Assembly: GCF_006542355.1 (NCBI RefSeq)
Contig: NZ_CP038141.1
Location: 1,432,001-1,496,000, forward strand
Direction: 5' to 3'
Source: Swingsia samuiensis
GTDB lineage: Bacteria > Pseudomonadota > Alphaproteobacteria > Acetobacterales > Acetobacteraceae
DNA: 64,000 nt
Part shown: in pieces, positions 7,149 through 17,873 of the stretch
Layout: every line of letters begins with the position of its first letter
Numbering within the stretch: position 1 is the first letter of the stretch
Translations under genes and position numbers: made by a program
Notes under the pieces: model-generated
The model's database searches: none
Seen by the model: only the letters and a program-made list of their open reading frames with translations
Told to the model about the DNA's origin: nothing

Positions 7149-8378
7149 TCAAGAACCAAGGTCTGGTTTTACAGGGGAGAAACGCTCTTTTAGAGCTTCT
7201 CGCACCGCCGCACACACTCCGACAAGGCCAGCTTGGTGCTGACGATAGAGCCCCTCATGGATGAAGCGCGCGAAGCGGCCAGAGAAGAAGCCTCCACCAA
7301 AACCACGTTTGGCGTCCCACATGCCCCAGCCATTATAGTTTCCTAAAGCAACAACAGCCCCTTTATCATGATAAACGAAGGGTTCTGGTGTTTGATTATT
7401 GGCAATTTTAGGCAATGCCTGCCCGATGTAAATCCCTTCCTGACGCGCAACCTGAGCAGTCGGGGCGACAGGCGCTTCTTCAATACGAGAGCAATCCCCA
7501 AGAGCAAAGATGCGAGGGTCGTTGGTGGTTTGAAGGGTTTTTGTGACACTTAACTGGCCTGCACGGCCTCTCTCAAGCCCTTCGAAGAGCTCCGTTGCGC
7601 TCGATGCGCGAACCCCGGCGGCCCAAACTCTTAACGTAGCAGGGATATGTTCACCGGATTTGAGAGCAAAGCCAGCCTCATCAGCGCCAACAACCATGGC
7701 GCCTAATTTAACCGTAATGCCAAGGTCTTCCAGTTGGCGTGTTGCTGCTTGGGAAACACTTTCTGGAAAAGCTAACAAAATACGTGGAGCTGTTTCGACC
7801 AGAACCGCGTTGAGGCTTTCCTTGCGGACGGTAGGGCCAAGGCCTGGTGCTGTATCAATTGCTTTGCAAAGCTCTGCAATTAATTGCACGCCAGTGGCTC
7901 CACCCCCAACGATGGCAAGATCAAGTCTTTTACCTGCGGCACGTGCAGCGAGAAGCTGCTTGCGGAACTCTGAGTGAATCACATTGGCGTCTTTTAAACT
8001 GTCAATAAAATAACAATTTTCAAGTACGCCTTGAATGCCGAAATCATTAGCGCGAGCGCCGAGAGCAACTAATAAATAATCGTAGGGAATTGTACGTCCA
8101 TTTTCGAGAGTAACAGAGCGTGTTTCCCGATCAACGGCATTGGGTGAGCTTTGAACAAAATCAAAACCAAATTTTTCTGCGGCTTTGACAAAAGATAACG
8201 TATTACCTTCTTCTGTAATCGTGCCAGCTGCAAATTCATGAAGAACTGGTTTCCAGTAATGAACTGGACTACGGTCGACGAGCGTAACGTCAAAGTTACT
8301 TTTTCGACCTAGGATTGTGGCAGCTTCTAAACCACCAACGCCGCCTCCCAAAACAACGACACGAGTTGCAGAAGACAT
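7149..8378 (-). CDS. ndh: Type II NADH dehydrogenase (NDH-2) / FAD-dependent oxidoreductase
   Basis: This 409-residue flavoprotein passes electrons from NADH to quinone without pumping protons and sits on the inner face of the membrane. The FAD-binding 'VVVLGGGVGGLEAA' starts at about residue 7. A second Rossmann motif, 'LAIVGGGATGVQLIAEL', lies near residue 155, and 'IFALGDCSRI' supplies the FAD pyrophosphate Asp. The C-terminus lacks a clear transmembrane helix, as in many NDH-2. I chose the ATG at 8378 over a TTG two codons upstream because AAGGA precedes it at a normal distance. NDH-2 is prominent in acetic acid bacteria, where fast NADH oxidation supports incomplete sugar oxidation. Confidence 0.88.
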   Translation of the reverse strand: MSSATRVVVLGGGVGGLEAATILGRKSNFDVTLVDRSPVHYWKPVLHEFAAGTITEEGNTLSFVKAAEKFGFDFVQSSPNAVDRETRSVTLENGRTIPYDYLLVALGARANDFGIQGVLENCYFIDSLKDANVIHSEFRKQLLAARAAGKRLDLAIVGGGATGVQLIAELCKAIDTAPGLGPTVRKESLNAVLVETAPRILLAFPESVSQAATRQLEDLGITVKLGAMVVGADEAGFALKSGEHIPATLRVWAAGVRASSATELFEGLERGRAGQLSVTKTLQTTNDPRIFALGDCSRIEEAPVAPTAQVARQEGIYIGQALPKIANNQTPEPFVYHDKGAVVALGNYNGWGMWDAKRGFGGGFFSGRFARFIHEGLYRQHQAGLVGVCAAVREALKERFSPVKPDLGS

Positions 8379-8489
8379 GAACAAATTTCCTTATATCCAG
8401 GCGTTCGAAATAATAACTATAATCTTGCTAACGGCAGAGGAAGGGGAGCACAAGCCCACCTCCCGTTATCGTGTTCATTGAATTGATTT

Positions 8490-9725
8490 TTAACTTCGAT
8501 AAGACCCGTTAATATCAATGTAACCATGTGTCAGATCACACGTCCAGACGCGTCCTACCCCTTGGCCCAAGCCCAGATCGACATGGATAGTGATATCCTG
8601 ACCTTTCATGTGAGCCACAACGGGGGTTTCGTCATAATTTTCAATGACACCACCATTTTTGGCAATCCACGTTCCACCAACGGCTACGGAAAGTGTGTCA
8701 CGGTCAGCGGGCTCTCCGCTTTTACCGACGGCCATAACAACACGCCCCCAGTTCGCATCTTCTCCAGCAATAGCTGTTTTGACGAGAGGTGAGTTAGCGA
8801 TTGAAAGGGCAACACGATGTGCCGACAGGTCAGATTGAGCGCCTGTAACATCGATCTGGATTTGTTTGGTTGCGCCTTCGCCGTCACGTACGACAAGAAG
8901 AGCAAGCTCAAGAAGAACGTCGTTGAGAGCTTGAACAAAATCGTGAAGTGCAGGATCCTGAACGCTAGTTACGGGTTTGTTTTTCGCCTGTTTTGTTGCG
9001 AATAACATAACCATATCTGATGTAGATGTATCAGAATCTACCGTAATGGCATTGAAGCTTTTGGCTGTTCCTGCGGCTAAAAGGCTCTGAAGTACGTCTT
9101 GAGGTAAATCTGCATCTGTGGCGACATATGCTAACATCGTCGCCATGTCGGGCGCGATCATACCTGAGCCTTTAGCAATTCCCTGAATACGAACAGGTGT
9201 TCCATGAATGGATGTATCGCGACGGGCAGCTTTTGGGAAAGTATCCGTGGTCATAATCGCACGGGCAGCTTCTTCCCAATGGTCTTCAGAAAGCTTGGAT
9301 TTAGCATCTGGAAGAGCTGTAATAATGCGTTCTTGAGGAAGTTGCTCTCCTATAACCCCCGTAGACGCAAGGAATATATCCTGAGTGGAGCACTCAAAAA
9401 GCGCGCTAGCGGCATCTGCGCAGTCTTCACACGCTTTAACACCGGCTTGTCCAGTAAAGACATTAGCATTGCCTGCGTTGACAATCAAAAGACGTGCTTG
9501 GGGTGTTTGGAGGGCTTGGCGGCACCATACAATAGGAGCGCCCGGGCAAGCATTTTTTGTGTAAACGCCCGCGGCAACTGTACCGGGGGCGAACTCCGCC
9601 AGCATGAGGTCTGTCCGACCTTTATAGCGGATGCCGGCAGCGACGGCAGAAAGCCGCACGCCAGCAACCGTTGAGAGCTCGGGTAAAGGACGAGCCAGCG
9701 GGGAGGTGGCGTGCGAGCTTGCCAT
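8490..9725 (-). CDS. argJ: Bifunctional glutamate N-acetyltransferase / ornithine acetyltransferase
   Basis: At 411 residues, ArgJ recycles the acetyl group between N-acetylornithine and glutamate and can also acetylate glutamate with acetyl-CoA in arginine synthesis. The autoproteolytic site is visible: '[20 protein letters not shown]', with the nucleophile T196 that becomes the N-terminus of the beta chain. The oxyanion-hole '[10 protein letters not shown]' is near residues 121-130. The long upstream in-frame extension (to 9815) overlaps the parvulin gene and is rejected. The ATG at 9725 lies 4 bp after the parvulin stop, so the pair is probably translationally coupled. Confidence 0.95.
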   Translation of the reverse strand: MASSHATSPLARPLPELSTVAGVRLSAVAAGIRYKGRTDLMLAEFAPGTVAAGVYTKNACPGAPIVWCRQALQTPQARLLIVNAGNANVFTGQAGVKACEDCADAASALFECSTQDIFLASTGVIGEQLPQERIITALPDAKSKLSEDHWEEAARAIMTTDTFPKAARRDTSIHGTPVRIQGIAKGSGMIAPDMATMLAYVATDADLPQDVLQSLLAAGTAKSFNAITVDSDTSTSDMVMLFATKQAKNKPVTSVQDPALHDFVQALNDVLLELALLVVRDGEGATKQIQIDVTGAQSDLSAHRVALSIANSPLVKTAIAGEDANWGRVVMAVGKSGEPADRDTLSVAVGGTWIAKNGGVIENYDETPVVAHMKGQDITIHVDLGLGQGVGRVWTCDLTHGYIDINGSYRS

Positions 9726-9729
9726 GATA

Positions 9730-10638
9730 TTACTTTTTATCAGGAGTTGTTGAAAGTGGTTTGCCTTGTGCGTCGAAGTGGACAATCTGAACTTGAGATT
9801 CAGCTTGTTGAACAACTTGACGGACTTTTTCGCGGATCAACTCTTGATGGATTTGGTCATGCATCTGGTCGAATGTTGGGATTGGCGCAGCGCGATCTCC
9901 CAAAACCTGAATAACATGATAGCCATACTGAGTATGAACTGGCTTTTGTGAGATTGTGTTTGGCTTCATAGAAAAGGCAGCTTCTGAGAAAGCAGGAAGC
10001 ATGTCACCTTTTTTGAACCAACCTAAATCACCACCATTGGCTGTAGCAGAACCTTTGTCTTTAGATAGTTTTGCAGCAAGCTTTCCGAAGTCAGCGCCTT
10101 TGTTAAGTTGCTTAATGATGTCTTCTGCTTGAGATTCTGTATCAACAAGAATGTGGCGTGCATGCACTTCTTGTTCTGGTTTTTTGTTTGCGTAGTGTGT
10201 TTGGTAGTAGTCGTGCAAAGCAGCATCTGTGATTTGGGGAGCTACTTTAGCTTCAAGATAAGCATTTTGTAAGGCGGTATTGGCCGCTGTTTCCATAGCT
10301 GCTTTGACAGCAGGTTTGTTCTCTAAACCTTCTTTATTCGCCGCAATCTGAATCGCTTTTTGATCCACTAGCTGGTTCACAAGAAGAGGAACCAACATGG
10401 AAGGTTGGATCTGTCTTGCTTGTGGAGGAAGGTTGGTCGCCGCTTGTTGAACATCTCCCAGTGTGATTTTTGAACCGTTAACAGTTGCAATCACCATGCC
10501 GGGATTTGGAGCTGGCGCCGCTGCAGGAGCAGAGGAGCTTGTTGCAGGTGCGGTAGATTGAGCATGTGCGAAAGGAGAGGTAAAGGCAGATCCTGCCAAA
10601 AGAGTTGCACATGCTAAAATGGAATAAGATAATTTCAC
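9730..10638 (-). CDS. Secreted parvulin-type peptidyl-prolyl isomerase
   Basis: This 302-residue protein has a Sec signal peptide (residues 1-26, ending 'AHA'), an Ala/Pro/Ser linker (27-48), a SurA-N-like helical region (~50-150) and one PPIC rotamase domain (~157-250) with 'HARHILVDT', 'GGDLGWFKKGDMLPAFSEAA' and 'GYHVIQV'. It should act in the periplasm on folding envelope proteins, as PrsA/PpiD/SurA relatives do. There is no lipobox, so it is probably soluble. argJ follows with a 4-bp gap although the functions seem unrelated. The gap 10639-10911 separates it from divergent secA. Confidence 0.88.
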   Translation of the reverse strand: MKLSYSILACATLLAGSAFTSPFAHAQSTAPATSSSAPAAAPAPNPGMVIATVNGSKITLGDVQQAATNLPPQARQIQPSMLVPLLVNQLVDQKAIQIAANKEGLENKPAVKAAMETAANTALQNAYLEAKVAPQITDAALHDYYQTHYANKKPEQEVHARHILVDTESQAEDIIKQLNKGADFGKLAAKLSKDKGSATANGGDLGWFKKGDMLPAFSEAAFSMKPNTISQKPVHTQYGYHVIQVLGDRAAPIPTFDQMHDQIHQELIREKVRQVVQQAESQVQIVHFDAQGKPLSTTPDKK

Positions 10639-10788
10639 GTAGATAACCTCAAAGTAAAAAAAGAATACTCACTAGCATGACAAAGCTGAATGTCACCTGC
10701 AAGAGCGCGCAGTTCTTTATTCGGTTCGTATAATAGGAAAAATAATATGAAAAAACAGTATTTAGATCGCTTCTTGTCACCTAATCCA

Positions 10789-10817
10789 TTGACCCGTGGC
10801 GGTCCGAGGCTTATTTC
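10789..10817 (+). promoter_or_regulatory. Candidate secA promoter
   Basis: TTGACC (10789-10794) and TATTTC (10812-10817) are separated by 17 bp, ~95 bp before the secA ATG. The -10 is weak. The rest of the 272-bp gap 10639-10911, which also holds the promoter of the divergent parvulin gene, shows no gene or strong hairpin that I could see. Confidence 0.35.
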
Positions 10818-10911
10818 CTCGTAAACGTGAAAATTGTGAACACCCGTTTAGGTTACTTTCCCGATGAGGGGAGAGATAATCATTTCGGGTGTCGACATCT
10901 CAAGGTTCAGC

Positions 10912-13626
10912 ATGTTCGCACGCCTCGCCCGCGCCCTCTTTGGTTCTGCTAATGACCGTTCGCTTAAAGCGTATCAACGTCGTATACCGGAGATCAATGC
11001 ATTGGAGCCTTCGGTTCAGGCTCTCAGTGATGAACAGCTCCAGCACAAAACGGTAGAGTTTCGTGAGCGTCTCTCAAAAGGGGAGACGTTGGATAAATTG
11101 CTGCCAGAAGCTTTTGCGGTTTGCCGGGAGGCCTCCAAGCGTGTGCTGGGGAAACGCCACTTTGATGTTCAGTTGCTGGGCGGAATGGTGCTGCATGATG
11201 GTCGTATTGCTGAAATGCGGACGGGTGAAGGAAAAACTCTTGTTGCGACCTTGGCTGTTTATCTGAATGCGCTCTCTGGGAAGGGCGTACATGTTGTTAC
11301 GGTAAATGATTACCTCGCGCGCCGCGACTCTGAAGAGATGTCGGTTCTTTATGGTTTCTTGGGACTGACGACAGGCGTTATTATTCCGAATCTTTCAGAT
11401 GATGAAAGAAGAAGCGCATACGCAGCTGATATTACTTACGGAACCAATAACGAGTTTGGCTTTGATTATCTGCGTGATAATATGAAGTATTCTCTTGAGG
11501 AGATGGTTCAACGTCCTTTCAATCATGCGATTGTGGATGAAGTTGATAGTATTCTGATTGATGAAGCACGAACCCCGCTTATTATTTCAGGGCCGGCAGA
11601 TGATAGTTCGGAACTATACCGATCGGTTGATCTTGTCGTAACGCAGCTGGTTAAAGAGCCTGAAACTTTTGATAAAGATGAAAAACTTCGCAGTGTTACC
11701 CTGACAGAAAAAGGGTCTGACCGCGTTGAAGAAATACTTGCTGAAGCAGGCGTCTTAAAAGAAGGCGGATTATACGACGTTCATAACGTTGCTGTTGTGC
11801 ATCATGTGCAGCAATCTTTGCGTGCCCATACGCTGTTTACGCGTGATGTGGATTATATTGTCCGTGATGGCAAAGTCATTATTATTGATGAGTTTACAGG
11901 CCGAATGATGGATGGCCGTCGTTATTCAGACGGTTTGCATCAGGCATTGGAAGCAAAAGAATCGGTTGAGGTTCAGCAAGAAAATCAGACGCTTGCTTCC
12001 ATAACCTTCCAAAATTACTTCCGCTTATACCCTAAACTGTCTGGCATGACCGGAACAGCAATGACGGAGGCAGACGAGTTTGCGGAAATTTATAACCTGA
12101 CCGTTGTCGAAATCCCAACGAATCGTCCTGTACGCCGTATCGATACAGATGATGAGGTCTATCTGACAGCAACAGAAAAATACAACGCTGTTGCGAATCT
12201 GATTCAGGAAGTGAGGGAAAAAGGGCAGCCTACTCTGGTTGGCACAACCTCGATCGAAAAAAGTGAGTATTTATCACATATTTTAACGCAGCGCGGTATT
12301 AAGCATAATGTTCTAAATGCTCGGCATCACGAACGTGAAGCCAGTATTGTGGCACAAGCAGGTGCCCCCGGCGCTATTACCATTGCTACAAATATGGCTG
12401 GTCGTGGCACGGATATTAAGCTGGGTGGCAATCTCGATATGCTGGTTCATGCTTGTACAGATGGCATTGAGGATGAAGCTGAGCGCGCACGTATTGCGGC
12501 AGAAGTGCAGAAAACGGTCGAAGAAAAGCATGAAGCTGTTCAGAAAGCGGGTGGCTTATACGTAATTGGGACAGAGCGGCATGAAAGCCGCCGTGTAGAT
12601 AACCAGTTGCGTGGCCGTTCAGGACGGCAGGGGGACCCTGGGAATTCCCGTTTCTTCCTTTCTTTGGAAGATGATTTGATTCGTATTTTTGCTAGCGACC
12701 GTATGGCTGCCATGATGCAAAAGATGGGTCTTAAAGAAGGCGAGGCGATTGTTCATCCATGGTTGAATAAAGCGCTGGAAAAAGCCCAGAAGCGTGTTGA
12801 AGCGCGTAATTTCGATATGCGAAAAAACACGCTGAAATATGACGACGTGATGAACGATCAGCGTAAGGAAGTTTACGCTCAACGTCGTGAATACATGTCA
12901 TCCAATGATCTGGCGCATGTGATTGCAGATTTGCGACTGCATACGATTGAGGACATTGTGCATGCTCATATCCCTGAGAAAGCATTTGTCGAAGCTTGGG
13001 ATATTGATGGCCTAACAAAAGAAGTGATCAAAACCTTGAATCTGAATTTGCCGATTTCTGAATGGGCAGCAGAGGATGGGATGGATGAGCACGGGATGAT
13101 TGAGCGCATAGAAGCAGAAGCTCAAAAAGCTCAAGCATCGCGTACGGCCAATATGGGCCCAGAACTGATGCGAATGATTGAAAAACAAGTCATCCTCACA
13201 ACGTTTGATGCGGTGTGGAAAGAGCATTTGCATGGTCTGGATCAATTGCGGCAAGGCATTGGTTTGCGTGCTTATGGCCAACGTGATCCACTTAATGAGT
13301 ATAAACAAGAAGCATTCCAGATGTTTACAGGGATGCTGGATGATATGCGCTTGCGTGTTACTCAGACGATGAGTCATATTCAGGCTGTGAGTGAACCTCC
13401 TGCTTACCCTGAAGTTGAAGCAATAATGGCGACAAACATGGAGGAGACGTCATCGGCTGAAGTTGACAGCATTGCTGCTGCACAAGCCCCTCCAATTCCT
13501 CCCGCAAATGGGATACAGCCCGATGCAGAGCTGCTTCAGCAATGGTATGAAACTACGCCACGTAATGCGCCTTGTCCCTGCGGGTCAGGTCAAAAATTCA
13601 AGCACTGTCATGGCAGGCTCGCCTGA
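10912..13626 (+). CDS. secA: Preprotein translocase ATPase SecA
   Basis: At 904 residues this is the ATP-driven motor that pushes unfolded preproteins through SecYEG. Nucleotide-binding domain 1 has the Walker A 'MRTGEGKTL' (residues ~102-110) and the DEAD-type '[16 protein letters not shown]'. Domain 2 has '[10 protein letters not shown]' and '[13 protein letters not shown]'. The protein ends with the SEC-C zinc motif '[14 protein letters not shown]', which binds SecB or ribosomes. I chose the ATG at 10912 ('[15 protein letters not shown]', the family start) over an upstream ATG at 10864; AAGG lies ~6 nt before it. It stands alone in front of yebC. Confidence 0.97.
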   Translation: MFARLARALFGSANDRSLKAYQRRIPEINALEPSVQALSDEQLQHKTVEFRERLSKGETLDKLLPEAFAVCREASKRVLGKRHFDVQLLGGMVLHDGRIAEMRTGEGKTLVATLAVYLNALSGKGVHVVTVNDYLARRDSEEMSVLYGFLGLTTGVIIPNLSDDERRSAYAADITYGTNNEFGFDYLRDNMKYSLEEMVQRPFNHAIVDEVDSILIDEARTPLIISGPADDSSELYRSVDLVVTQLVKEPETFDKDEKLRSVTLTEKGSDRVEEILAEAGVLKEGGLYDVHNVAVVHHVQQSLRAHTLFTRDVDYIVRDGKVIIIDEFTGRMMDGRRYSDGLHQALEAKESVEVQQENQTLASITFQNYFRLYPKLSGMTGTAMTEADEFAEIYNLTVVEIPTNRPVRRIDTDDEVYLTATEKYNAVANLIQEVREKGQPTLVGTTSIEKSEYLSHILTQRGIKHNVLNARHHEREASIVAQAGAPGAITIATNMAGRGTDIKLGGNLDMLVHACTDGIEDEAERARIAAEVQKTVEEKHEAVQKAGGLYVIGTERHESRRVDNQLRGRSGRQGDPGNSRFFLSLEDDLIRIFASDRMAAMMQKMGLKEGEAIVHPWLNKALEKAQKRVEARNFDMRKNTLKYDDVMNDQRKEVYAQRREYMSSNDLAHVIADLRLHTIEDIVHAHIPEKAFVEAWDIDGLTKEVIKTLNLNLPISEWAAEDGMDEHGMIERIEAEAQKAQASRTANMGPELMRMIEKQVILTTFDAVWKEHLHGLDQLRQGIGLRAYGQRDPLNEYKQEAFQMFTGMLDDMRLRVTQTMSHIQAVSEPPAYPEVEAIMATNMEETSSAEVDSIAAAQAPPIPPANGIQPDAELLQQWYETTPRNAPCPCGSGQKFKHCHGRLA

Positions 13627-13658
13627 GCCTCTGACGTGAGATAAAAGAGGAGAGACTA

Positions 13659-14408
13659 ATGGCTGGTCATTCACAGTTTAAGAATATTATGCACCGCAAA
13701 GGTGCACAGGATGCCAAGCGTGCTAAACAGTTTGCAAAGGTGCTGCGTGAAATAACAGTTGCTGCTCGCACCGGTTTGCCAGACCCTGCGTCTAATCCTC
13801 GGTTACGTGCGGCTATGTCTATGGCGCGTGAAGTTAACATGCCTAAAGACAACGTTGAGCGTGCTATCAAGAAAGCCTCTGGAGCAGCAGGCGGAGAGGA
13901 TTACGTAGAAGTCCGTTATGAAGGCTACGGCCCAGCAGGTGTCGCTATTATTGTGGAAGGCTTAACGGATAACCGCAACCGTACGGCTGGAGAAGTCCGA
14001 GCAGCATTTTCAAAGCATGGTGGTTCTTTAGGTGAATCCAACTCTGTTTCCTTCATGTTCCAGCGTTTGGGGGTGATTACTTACCCTAAAGATGCTGCTT
14101 CTGAAGAAGATATGCTGGAAGCCGCGATTGAAGGCGGTGCAGATAACGCAGAGCTAACGGAAGACGGTCATGAAGTGACGTGTGAAATGGAAAACTTCTT
14201 TGCTGTTCGTGATGCGTTGGAAGCACGTTTTGGGGAGCCACAATCTGCAAAGCTTGATTGGCGTCCAAACAACACAGTAACTTTGGATGAAGAAAAAGCA
14301 CGGTCTGTCTTGAAATTGATTGATGTCTTGGAAGACAGTGATGACGTTCAGGCCGTCTATGCGAATTTTGATCTGCCAGAAGATGTCGCACAGGCTTTGG
14401 CCGCTTGA
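13659..14408 (+). CDS. yebC: YebC/PmpR (TACO1) family protein
   Basis: This 249-residue protein begins '[20 protein letters not shown]', the diagnostic YebC start, and continues with '[13 protein letters not shown]', '[14 protein letters not shown]', 'DNRNRTA' and '[18 protein letters not shown]'. YebC proteins were annotated as transcriptional regulators. Work on the TACO1/YebC family also supports a ribosome-linked role in relieving stalling at proline-rich stretches. It is first in a run with ruvCAB, a common bacterial arrangement, and its TGA overlaps the ruvC TTG by 4 bp. Confidence 0.95.
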   Translation: MAGHSQFKNIMHRKGAQDAKRAKQFAKVLREITVAARTGLPDPASNPRLRAAMSMAREVNMPKDNVERAIKKASGAAGGEDYVEVRYEGYGPAGVAIIVEGLTDNRNRTAGEVRAAFSKHGGSLGESNSVSFMFQRLGVITYPKDAASEEDMLEAAIEGGADNAELTEDGHEVTCEMENFFAVRDALEARFGEPQSAKLDWRPNNTVTLDEEKARSVLKLIDVLEDSDDVQAVYANFDLPEDVAQALAA

Positions 14409-14911
14409 TACGTTTGATGGGCATTGACCCCGGTCTACGCTTTATGGGCTGGGGGATAATTGATGTTGAAGGCAATCGTATAAAGCATGTAGCATCCGGC
14501 GTTATTGCCACAGATGGTGCAGAATCAGTTCCGTTGCGGTTGTGTGAGCTTCATGGAGCTTTGCAAAATCTTATCCGGGAATATGCACCGGCAGAAGCGG
14601 CTGTTGAGGAAACATATGTCAACAGGAATGGATCTTCGACCTTAAAACTTGGATATGCAAGGGGTGTCGCACTTCTAACCCCGGCTTATGAAGGTCTGCC
14701 AGTGGCTGAATATGGCGCTATGATGGTTAAGAAATCAGTTGTGGGCACAGGGGCGGCCACCAAAGAACAAGTAACCATGATGGTAAAGCGCCTTTTACCG
14801 GGTGCTGTTATTCATAAAGCGGATGCATCGGATGCTCTGGCTGTTGCGATTTGCCATGCACATCACCGCGCAAGTGCGGCCCATGTGGCTCTTGGAAAGC
14901 GAATGGCATGA
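14405..14911 (+). CDS. ruvC: Crossover junction endodeoxyribonuclease RuvC
   Basis: At 168 residues, RuvC resolves Holliday junctions as a dimer working with RuvAB. The RNase-H-fold acidic residues are visible: D8 in '[12 protein letters not shown]', E68/E69 in '[10 protein letters not shown]', and D140 and D143 in '[17 protein letters not shown]'. The TTG at 14405 overlaps the yebC stop (TTGA). An internal TTG (14414) and ATG (14417) are alternatives, but all leave 'GIDPG' at the N-terminus. The ruvA ATG overlaps its own TGA, so ruvC, ruvA and ruvB form a tightly coupled chain. Confidence 0.93.
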   Translation: MIRLMGIDPGLRFMGWGIIDVEGNRIKHVASGVIATDGAESVPLRLCELHGALQNLIREYAPAEAAVEETYVNRNGSSTLKLGYARGVALLTPAYEGLPVAEYGAMMVKKSVVGTGAATKEQVTMMVKRLLPGAVIHKADASDALAVAICHAHHRASAAHVALGKRMA

Positions 14912-15531
14912 TCGGGCAGTTAACGGGTCTCGTCGGGCAGATTGAAGGGGAACGCTGCATCGTTGACGTGAATGGTGTGGGGTATGTTGTGTCTGCCTCC
15001 ACACGGACGTTAGGCGAAATCCCTCAACCTCCTTCTGTTGCGCGTCTGCTTATTGAGACGATTGTGCGTGAAGATGCGATCTTGTTGTATGGATTTACGA
15101 CTTCTGATGAACGCGAGTGGTTTCGTTTGCTGACAACCGTGCAGGGCGTTGGAGCAAAAGTGGCATTGGCGATTTTATCTGCGAATAGCCCCAATGAACT
15201 ATTATTGGCAATCAATGCTGGAGATCGTGCATCTTTAACGCGTGCTGCGGGTGTAGGGCCGCGTTTGGCCGATCGTATTTTGAGCGAGTTACGCAATAAA
15301 GTGGCTAAAATGCCAGTCGGAAGTGTTGCAACATCCGTGCATCTTGGCTCTGATGATACACCTGTTTCAGCCGCCACCAGCAGTGTTGAAAATGATGCAT
15401 TGCTTGCATTGGGAGGTTTGGGGTTCAGGCGTATTGAAGCATGGCCGATTTTAAAGCGTGTGCTTGCTGAAAATGAAGGCGCTCATCTGGATGTCGTTAT
15501 TCGGCTTTGTCTGAAAGAGTTGGCACGATGA
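14908..15531 (+). CDS. ruvA: Holliday junction branch migration protein RuvA
   Basis: This 207-residue DNA-binding subunit of the RuvAB motor forms tetramers that hold the four-way junction open. It starts '[26 protein letters not shown]' (here split across residues 1-26), which is the OB-fold domain. Helix-hairpin-helix signatures follow: '[13 protein letters not shown]' and '[16 protein letters not shown]'. The C-terminal domain III (~150-207) binds RuvB. The ATG at 14908 overlaps the ruvC TGA (ATGA); a longer upstream in-frame extension is rejected because it runs inside ruvC. Confidence 0.96.
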   Translation: MIGQLTGLVGQIEGERCIVDVNGVGYVVSASTRTLGEIPQPPSVARLLIETIVREDAILLYGFTTSDEREWFRLLTTVQGVGAKVALAILSANSPNELLLAINAGDRASLTRAAGVGPRLADRILSELRNKVAKMPVGSVATSVHLGSDDTPVSAATSSVENDALLALGGLGFRRIEAWPILKRVLAENEGAHLDVVIRLCLKELAR

Positions 15532-16577
15532 ATGAATACCGTGAGACAGACCCGGAACGCCTGCCAGAAGATAGCGTCGATAGTGGATTAAGACCTGAAA
15601 CGCTGGCTGATTTTACAGGGCAAAAAGCCAGTCGGGAAAATCTAGCAATCTTTATTGAAGCTGCCAAAGCGCGTGGTGATGCGTTAGACCATGTGTTGCT
15701 TCATGGCCCTCCGGGCTTAGGTAAAACGACACTTGCACAAATTGTCTCGCGTGAGCTTGGTGTGGGTTTTCGTGCAACGTCAGGTCCTGTTATTCAACGC
15801 GCAGGAGATCTGGCCGCTATTCTCACCAATCTTCAGCCGCGGGATGTGCTCTTCATTGATGAGATCCATCGTCTACAGCCAGCGATTGAAGAAATTCTTT
15901 ACCCCGCGATGGAAGATTTTCAGCTGGATTTGATTATTGGGGAAGGGCCAGCAGCGCGGTCAGTGCGTATAGATTTATCACCTTTCACTCTGGTTGCAGC
16001 GACAACACGTGCAGGCTTGTTGGCAACGCCGTTACGTGATCGCTTTGGTATTCCACTACGCCTTGTCTTCTATACTCCTGATGAACTTCAGGCGATTGTT
16101 TCTCGTGGCGCCAAAAAACTTGGGATGCATTTAAACGAAGGCGGAGCGAAAGAAATTGCTCTGCGCTCTCGTGGTACGCCTCGTATTGCTGGGCGCCTGC
16201 TGCGACGGGTTCGTGATTTTGCGTTAGTGGCCAAGAAAGCGATCATTGATCGTGACGTGGCTGATGCTGCTTTAGCACGGCTGGAGGTGGATGAGCGCGG
16301 CTTGGATGCCATGGATCGGCGCTATCTTCTACGCATTGCTCAACACCATCATGGTGGCCCTGTGGGGGTTGAAACCTTGGCAGCCGGTTTAGCGGAAGCG
16401 CGAGATACGTTAGAAGATGTGATAGAGCCTTACTTGATACAGGAAGGTTTGGTGCTTCGAACAGCGCGTGGACGTGTTTTGGGGGAAGCAGGCTGGAGGC
16501 ATCTTGGATTGGCTCCTCCTGCGAGTCAGGTCGACCTTCTATCGGCTTTATCTCAAGATGAAGAAGCGTCAGATTAA
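15528..16577 (+). CDS. ruvB: Holliday junction branch migration ATPase RuvB
   Basis: This 349-residue AAA+ hexameric motor drives branch migration. Visible are Walker A '[12 protein letters not shown]', Walker B '[10 protein letters not shown]', sensor 1 'LVAATTRAG' and the arginine-finger region '[12 protein letters not shown]'. A winged-helix DNA-binding end follows ('[12 protein letters not shown]', '[16 protein letters not shown]'). The start ATG overlaps the ruvA TGA (ATGA), so I chose it over the upstream in-frame ATG at 15507. The 3' end lies 30 bp before ybgC, with no terminator seen, so the Tol genes may be read from the same transcript. Confidence 0.97.
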   Translation: MNEYRETDPERLPEDSVDSGLRPETLADFTGQKASRENLAIFIEAAKARGDALDHVLLHGPPGLGKTTLAQIVSRELGVGFRATSGPVIQRAGDLAAILTNLQPRDVLFIDEIHRLQPAIEEILYPAMEDFQLDLIIGEGPAARSVRIDLSPFTLVAATTRAGLLATPLRDRFGIPLRLVFYTPDELQAIVSRGAKKLGMHLNEGGAKEIALRSRGTPRIAGRLLRRVRDFALVAKKAIIDRDVADAALARLEVDERGLDAMDRRYLLRIAQHHHGGPVGVETLAAGLAEARDTLEDVIEPYLIQEGLVLRTARGRVLGEAGWRHLGLAPPASQVDLLSALSQDEEASD

Positions 16578-16607
16578 ATATAACGCATATGTGATGGAGA
16601 AGCTTTT

Positions 16608-17033
16608 ATGGCGACTCATAAAATTCGTTTCAGGGTTTATTATGAGGATACAGATGCTGGCGGGATTGTATATCATGCCCGGTATTTAGGTTTCGCAGAG
16701 CGTGCGCGCGGAGAAGCCATGCGCAGTGCAGGGGCCTCCGTTACAGAGCTATTAAACACGTCTGGCTTAGTGTTTGTCGTACGAAAGGTGGATATTCGTT
16801 ACCGCTCTCCTTTACGACTCGATGATGAAATGGAAATCGAGACTGCCCTTTTGTCCCAGACACCCGCCCGTCTTGTGTTACAACAAACGGTACGGAATTA
16901 TTCAGGAAGTAACGAAGTGGCGGCTGTATTGGATGTTGAGCTAGCCTGTCTTTCTGCAAAAGATATGAAACCTGCCAAAATTCCGTCGCGTTGGTGTGAT
17001 GCTATAAAAAAATTGGAGGCTGGAGAGGTCTGA
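16608..17033 (+). CDS. ybgC: Tol-Pal-associated acyl-CoA thioesterase YbgC
   Basis: This 141-residue hotdog-fold thioesterase has the active-site signature 'YYEDTDAGGIVYHARYLGF', with D16 as the probable catalytic residue. YbgC hydrolyses acyl-CoA thioesters and is almost always the first gene of tol operons, where it has been linked to phospholipid synthesis at the inner membrane. AGAAGC before the ATG serves as a modest ribosome binding site. An 84-bp gap follows before tolQ and holds a weak hairpin (ACCCCT/AGGGGT) with no T-run, so read-through is expected. Confidence 0.93.
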   Translation: MATHKIRFRVYYEDTDAGGIVYHARYLGFAERARGEAMRSAGASVTELLNTSGLVFVVRKVDIRYRSPLRLDDEMEIETALLSQTPARLVLQQTVRNYSGSNEVAAVLDVELACLSAKDMKPAKIPSRWCDAIKKLEAGEV

Positions 17034-17117
17034 CCCACTTTCCTGTTTCCTTGTGACATGCAATTGAAGATAACCCCTCACAGAATTTAAGGGGTAGGAT
17101 CAGGACAGGAGAGAATA

Positions 17118-17870
17118 GTGGATCATGGGGTAACGTCGAGCACACTTGGAGCGGTTGGTGCAGCAGGTCTATCGCCTCTGGATCTGTTCTTGCACGCCTC
17201 CTTTGTCGTCAAGCTTGTGATGATTGGGTTGGTTCTGTGCAGTATCGGTGTATGGGCTGTTATCGCAGAAAAATTCTTTTTGCTCCGTCGCGTGAATCGT
17301 GAAGCAACAGAATTTGAAGATCGTTTCTGGTCAGGTGGCTCTTTAGATGATTTGTATGAATCGGACGGAGCGCGCCCAATGAACCCTATGGCGGCTGTTT
17401 TTGGCGCTGCTATGGGTGAGTGGAGACGTTCAGCGCGTATTGCTGGAGCGGATCTTGCACGCGGTGGTGCACGGGATCGTATTGACCGTGCGATTAATAT
17501 TACGGTTGCGCGTGAAAATGACCGTTTGGGCCGTCACTTGGTCTTTCTTGCTACGACAGGCCCTGTTGCTCCGTTTGTTGGTCTTTTTGGAACGGTATGG
17601 GGTATTATGCATGCATTCGGTTCGATTGCGGCGATGCATAATACGAATTTGTCTGTTGTTGCTCCTGGTATTTCAGAGGCATTGTTTGCAACAGCCATAG
17701 GGCTTGTTACCGCTATTCCTGCTTATGTTGCTTATAACGTAATTAGCAACTCTCTTGATCTGTTTACAGATCGTATGGAAGCGTTTGGCACGGAATTTGC
17801 AGCAATTCTTTCGCGTCAATCAGAAGAGCGCGTTGAACGTGCTGATGCTGTTGCTGACAGGAAGGCTTGA
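17118..17870 (+). CDS. tolQ: Tol-Pal system protein TolQ
   Basis: This 250-residue member of the MotA/ExbB/TolQ family forms, with TolR, the proton-driven stator of the Tol-Pal machine, which constricts the outer membrane during division. Three transmembrane helices are evident: residues ~28-50, ~142-165 ('GLFGTVWGIMHAF' follows a TM) and ~180-205. The cytoplasmic loop lies between TM1 and TM2. The GTG start at 17118 is supported by AGGAGA at ~7 nt upstream. tolR begins 3 bp after the stop. Confidence 0.95.
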   Translation: MDHGVTSSTLGAVGAAGLSPLDLFLHASFVVKLVMIGLVLCSIGVWAVIAEKFFLLRRVNREATEFEDRFWSGGSLDDLYESDGARPMNPMAAVFGAAMGEWRRSARIAGADLARGGARDRIDRAINITVARENDRLGRHLVFLATTGPVAPFVGLFGTVWGIMHAFGSIAAMHNTNLSVVAPGISEALFATAIGLVTAIPAYVAYNVISNSLDLFTDRMEAFGTEFAAILSRQSEERVERADAVADRKA

Positions 17871-17873
17871 ACG

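Noticed and set aside
9204-9674. A 156-residue plus-strand ORF.
   Set aside because: It lies wholly inside argJ on the opposite strand, has no ribosome binding site, and its composition is that of an antisense shadow.
10728-10733. TATAAT on the plus strand between the parvulin gene and secA as a promoter core.
   Set aside because: No acceptable -35 lies 16-19 bp upstream, and it is ~180 bp from secA; TTGACC-N17-TATTTC closer to secA is the better candidate.
17072-17095. ACCCCT/AGGGGT hairpin between ybgC and tolQ as a terminator.
   Set aside because: The stem is only 6 bp with an 11-nt loop and no T-run, and ybgC-tolQ are normally co-transcribed.
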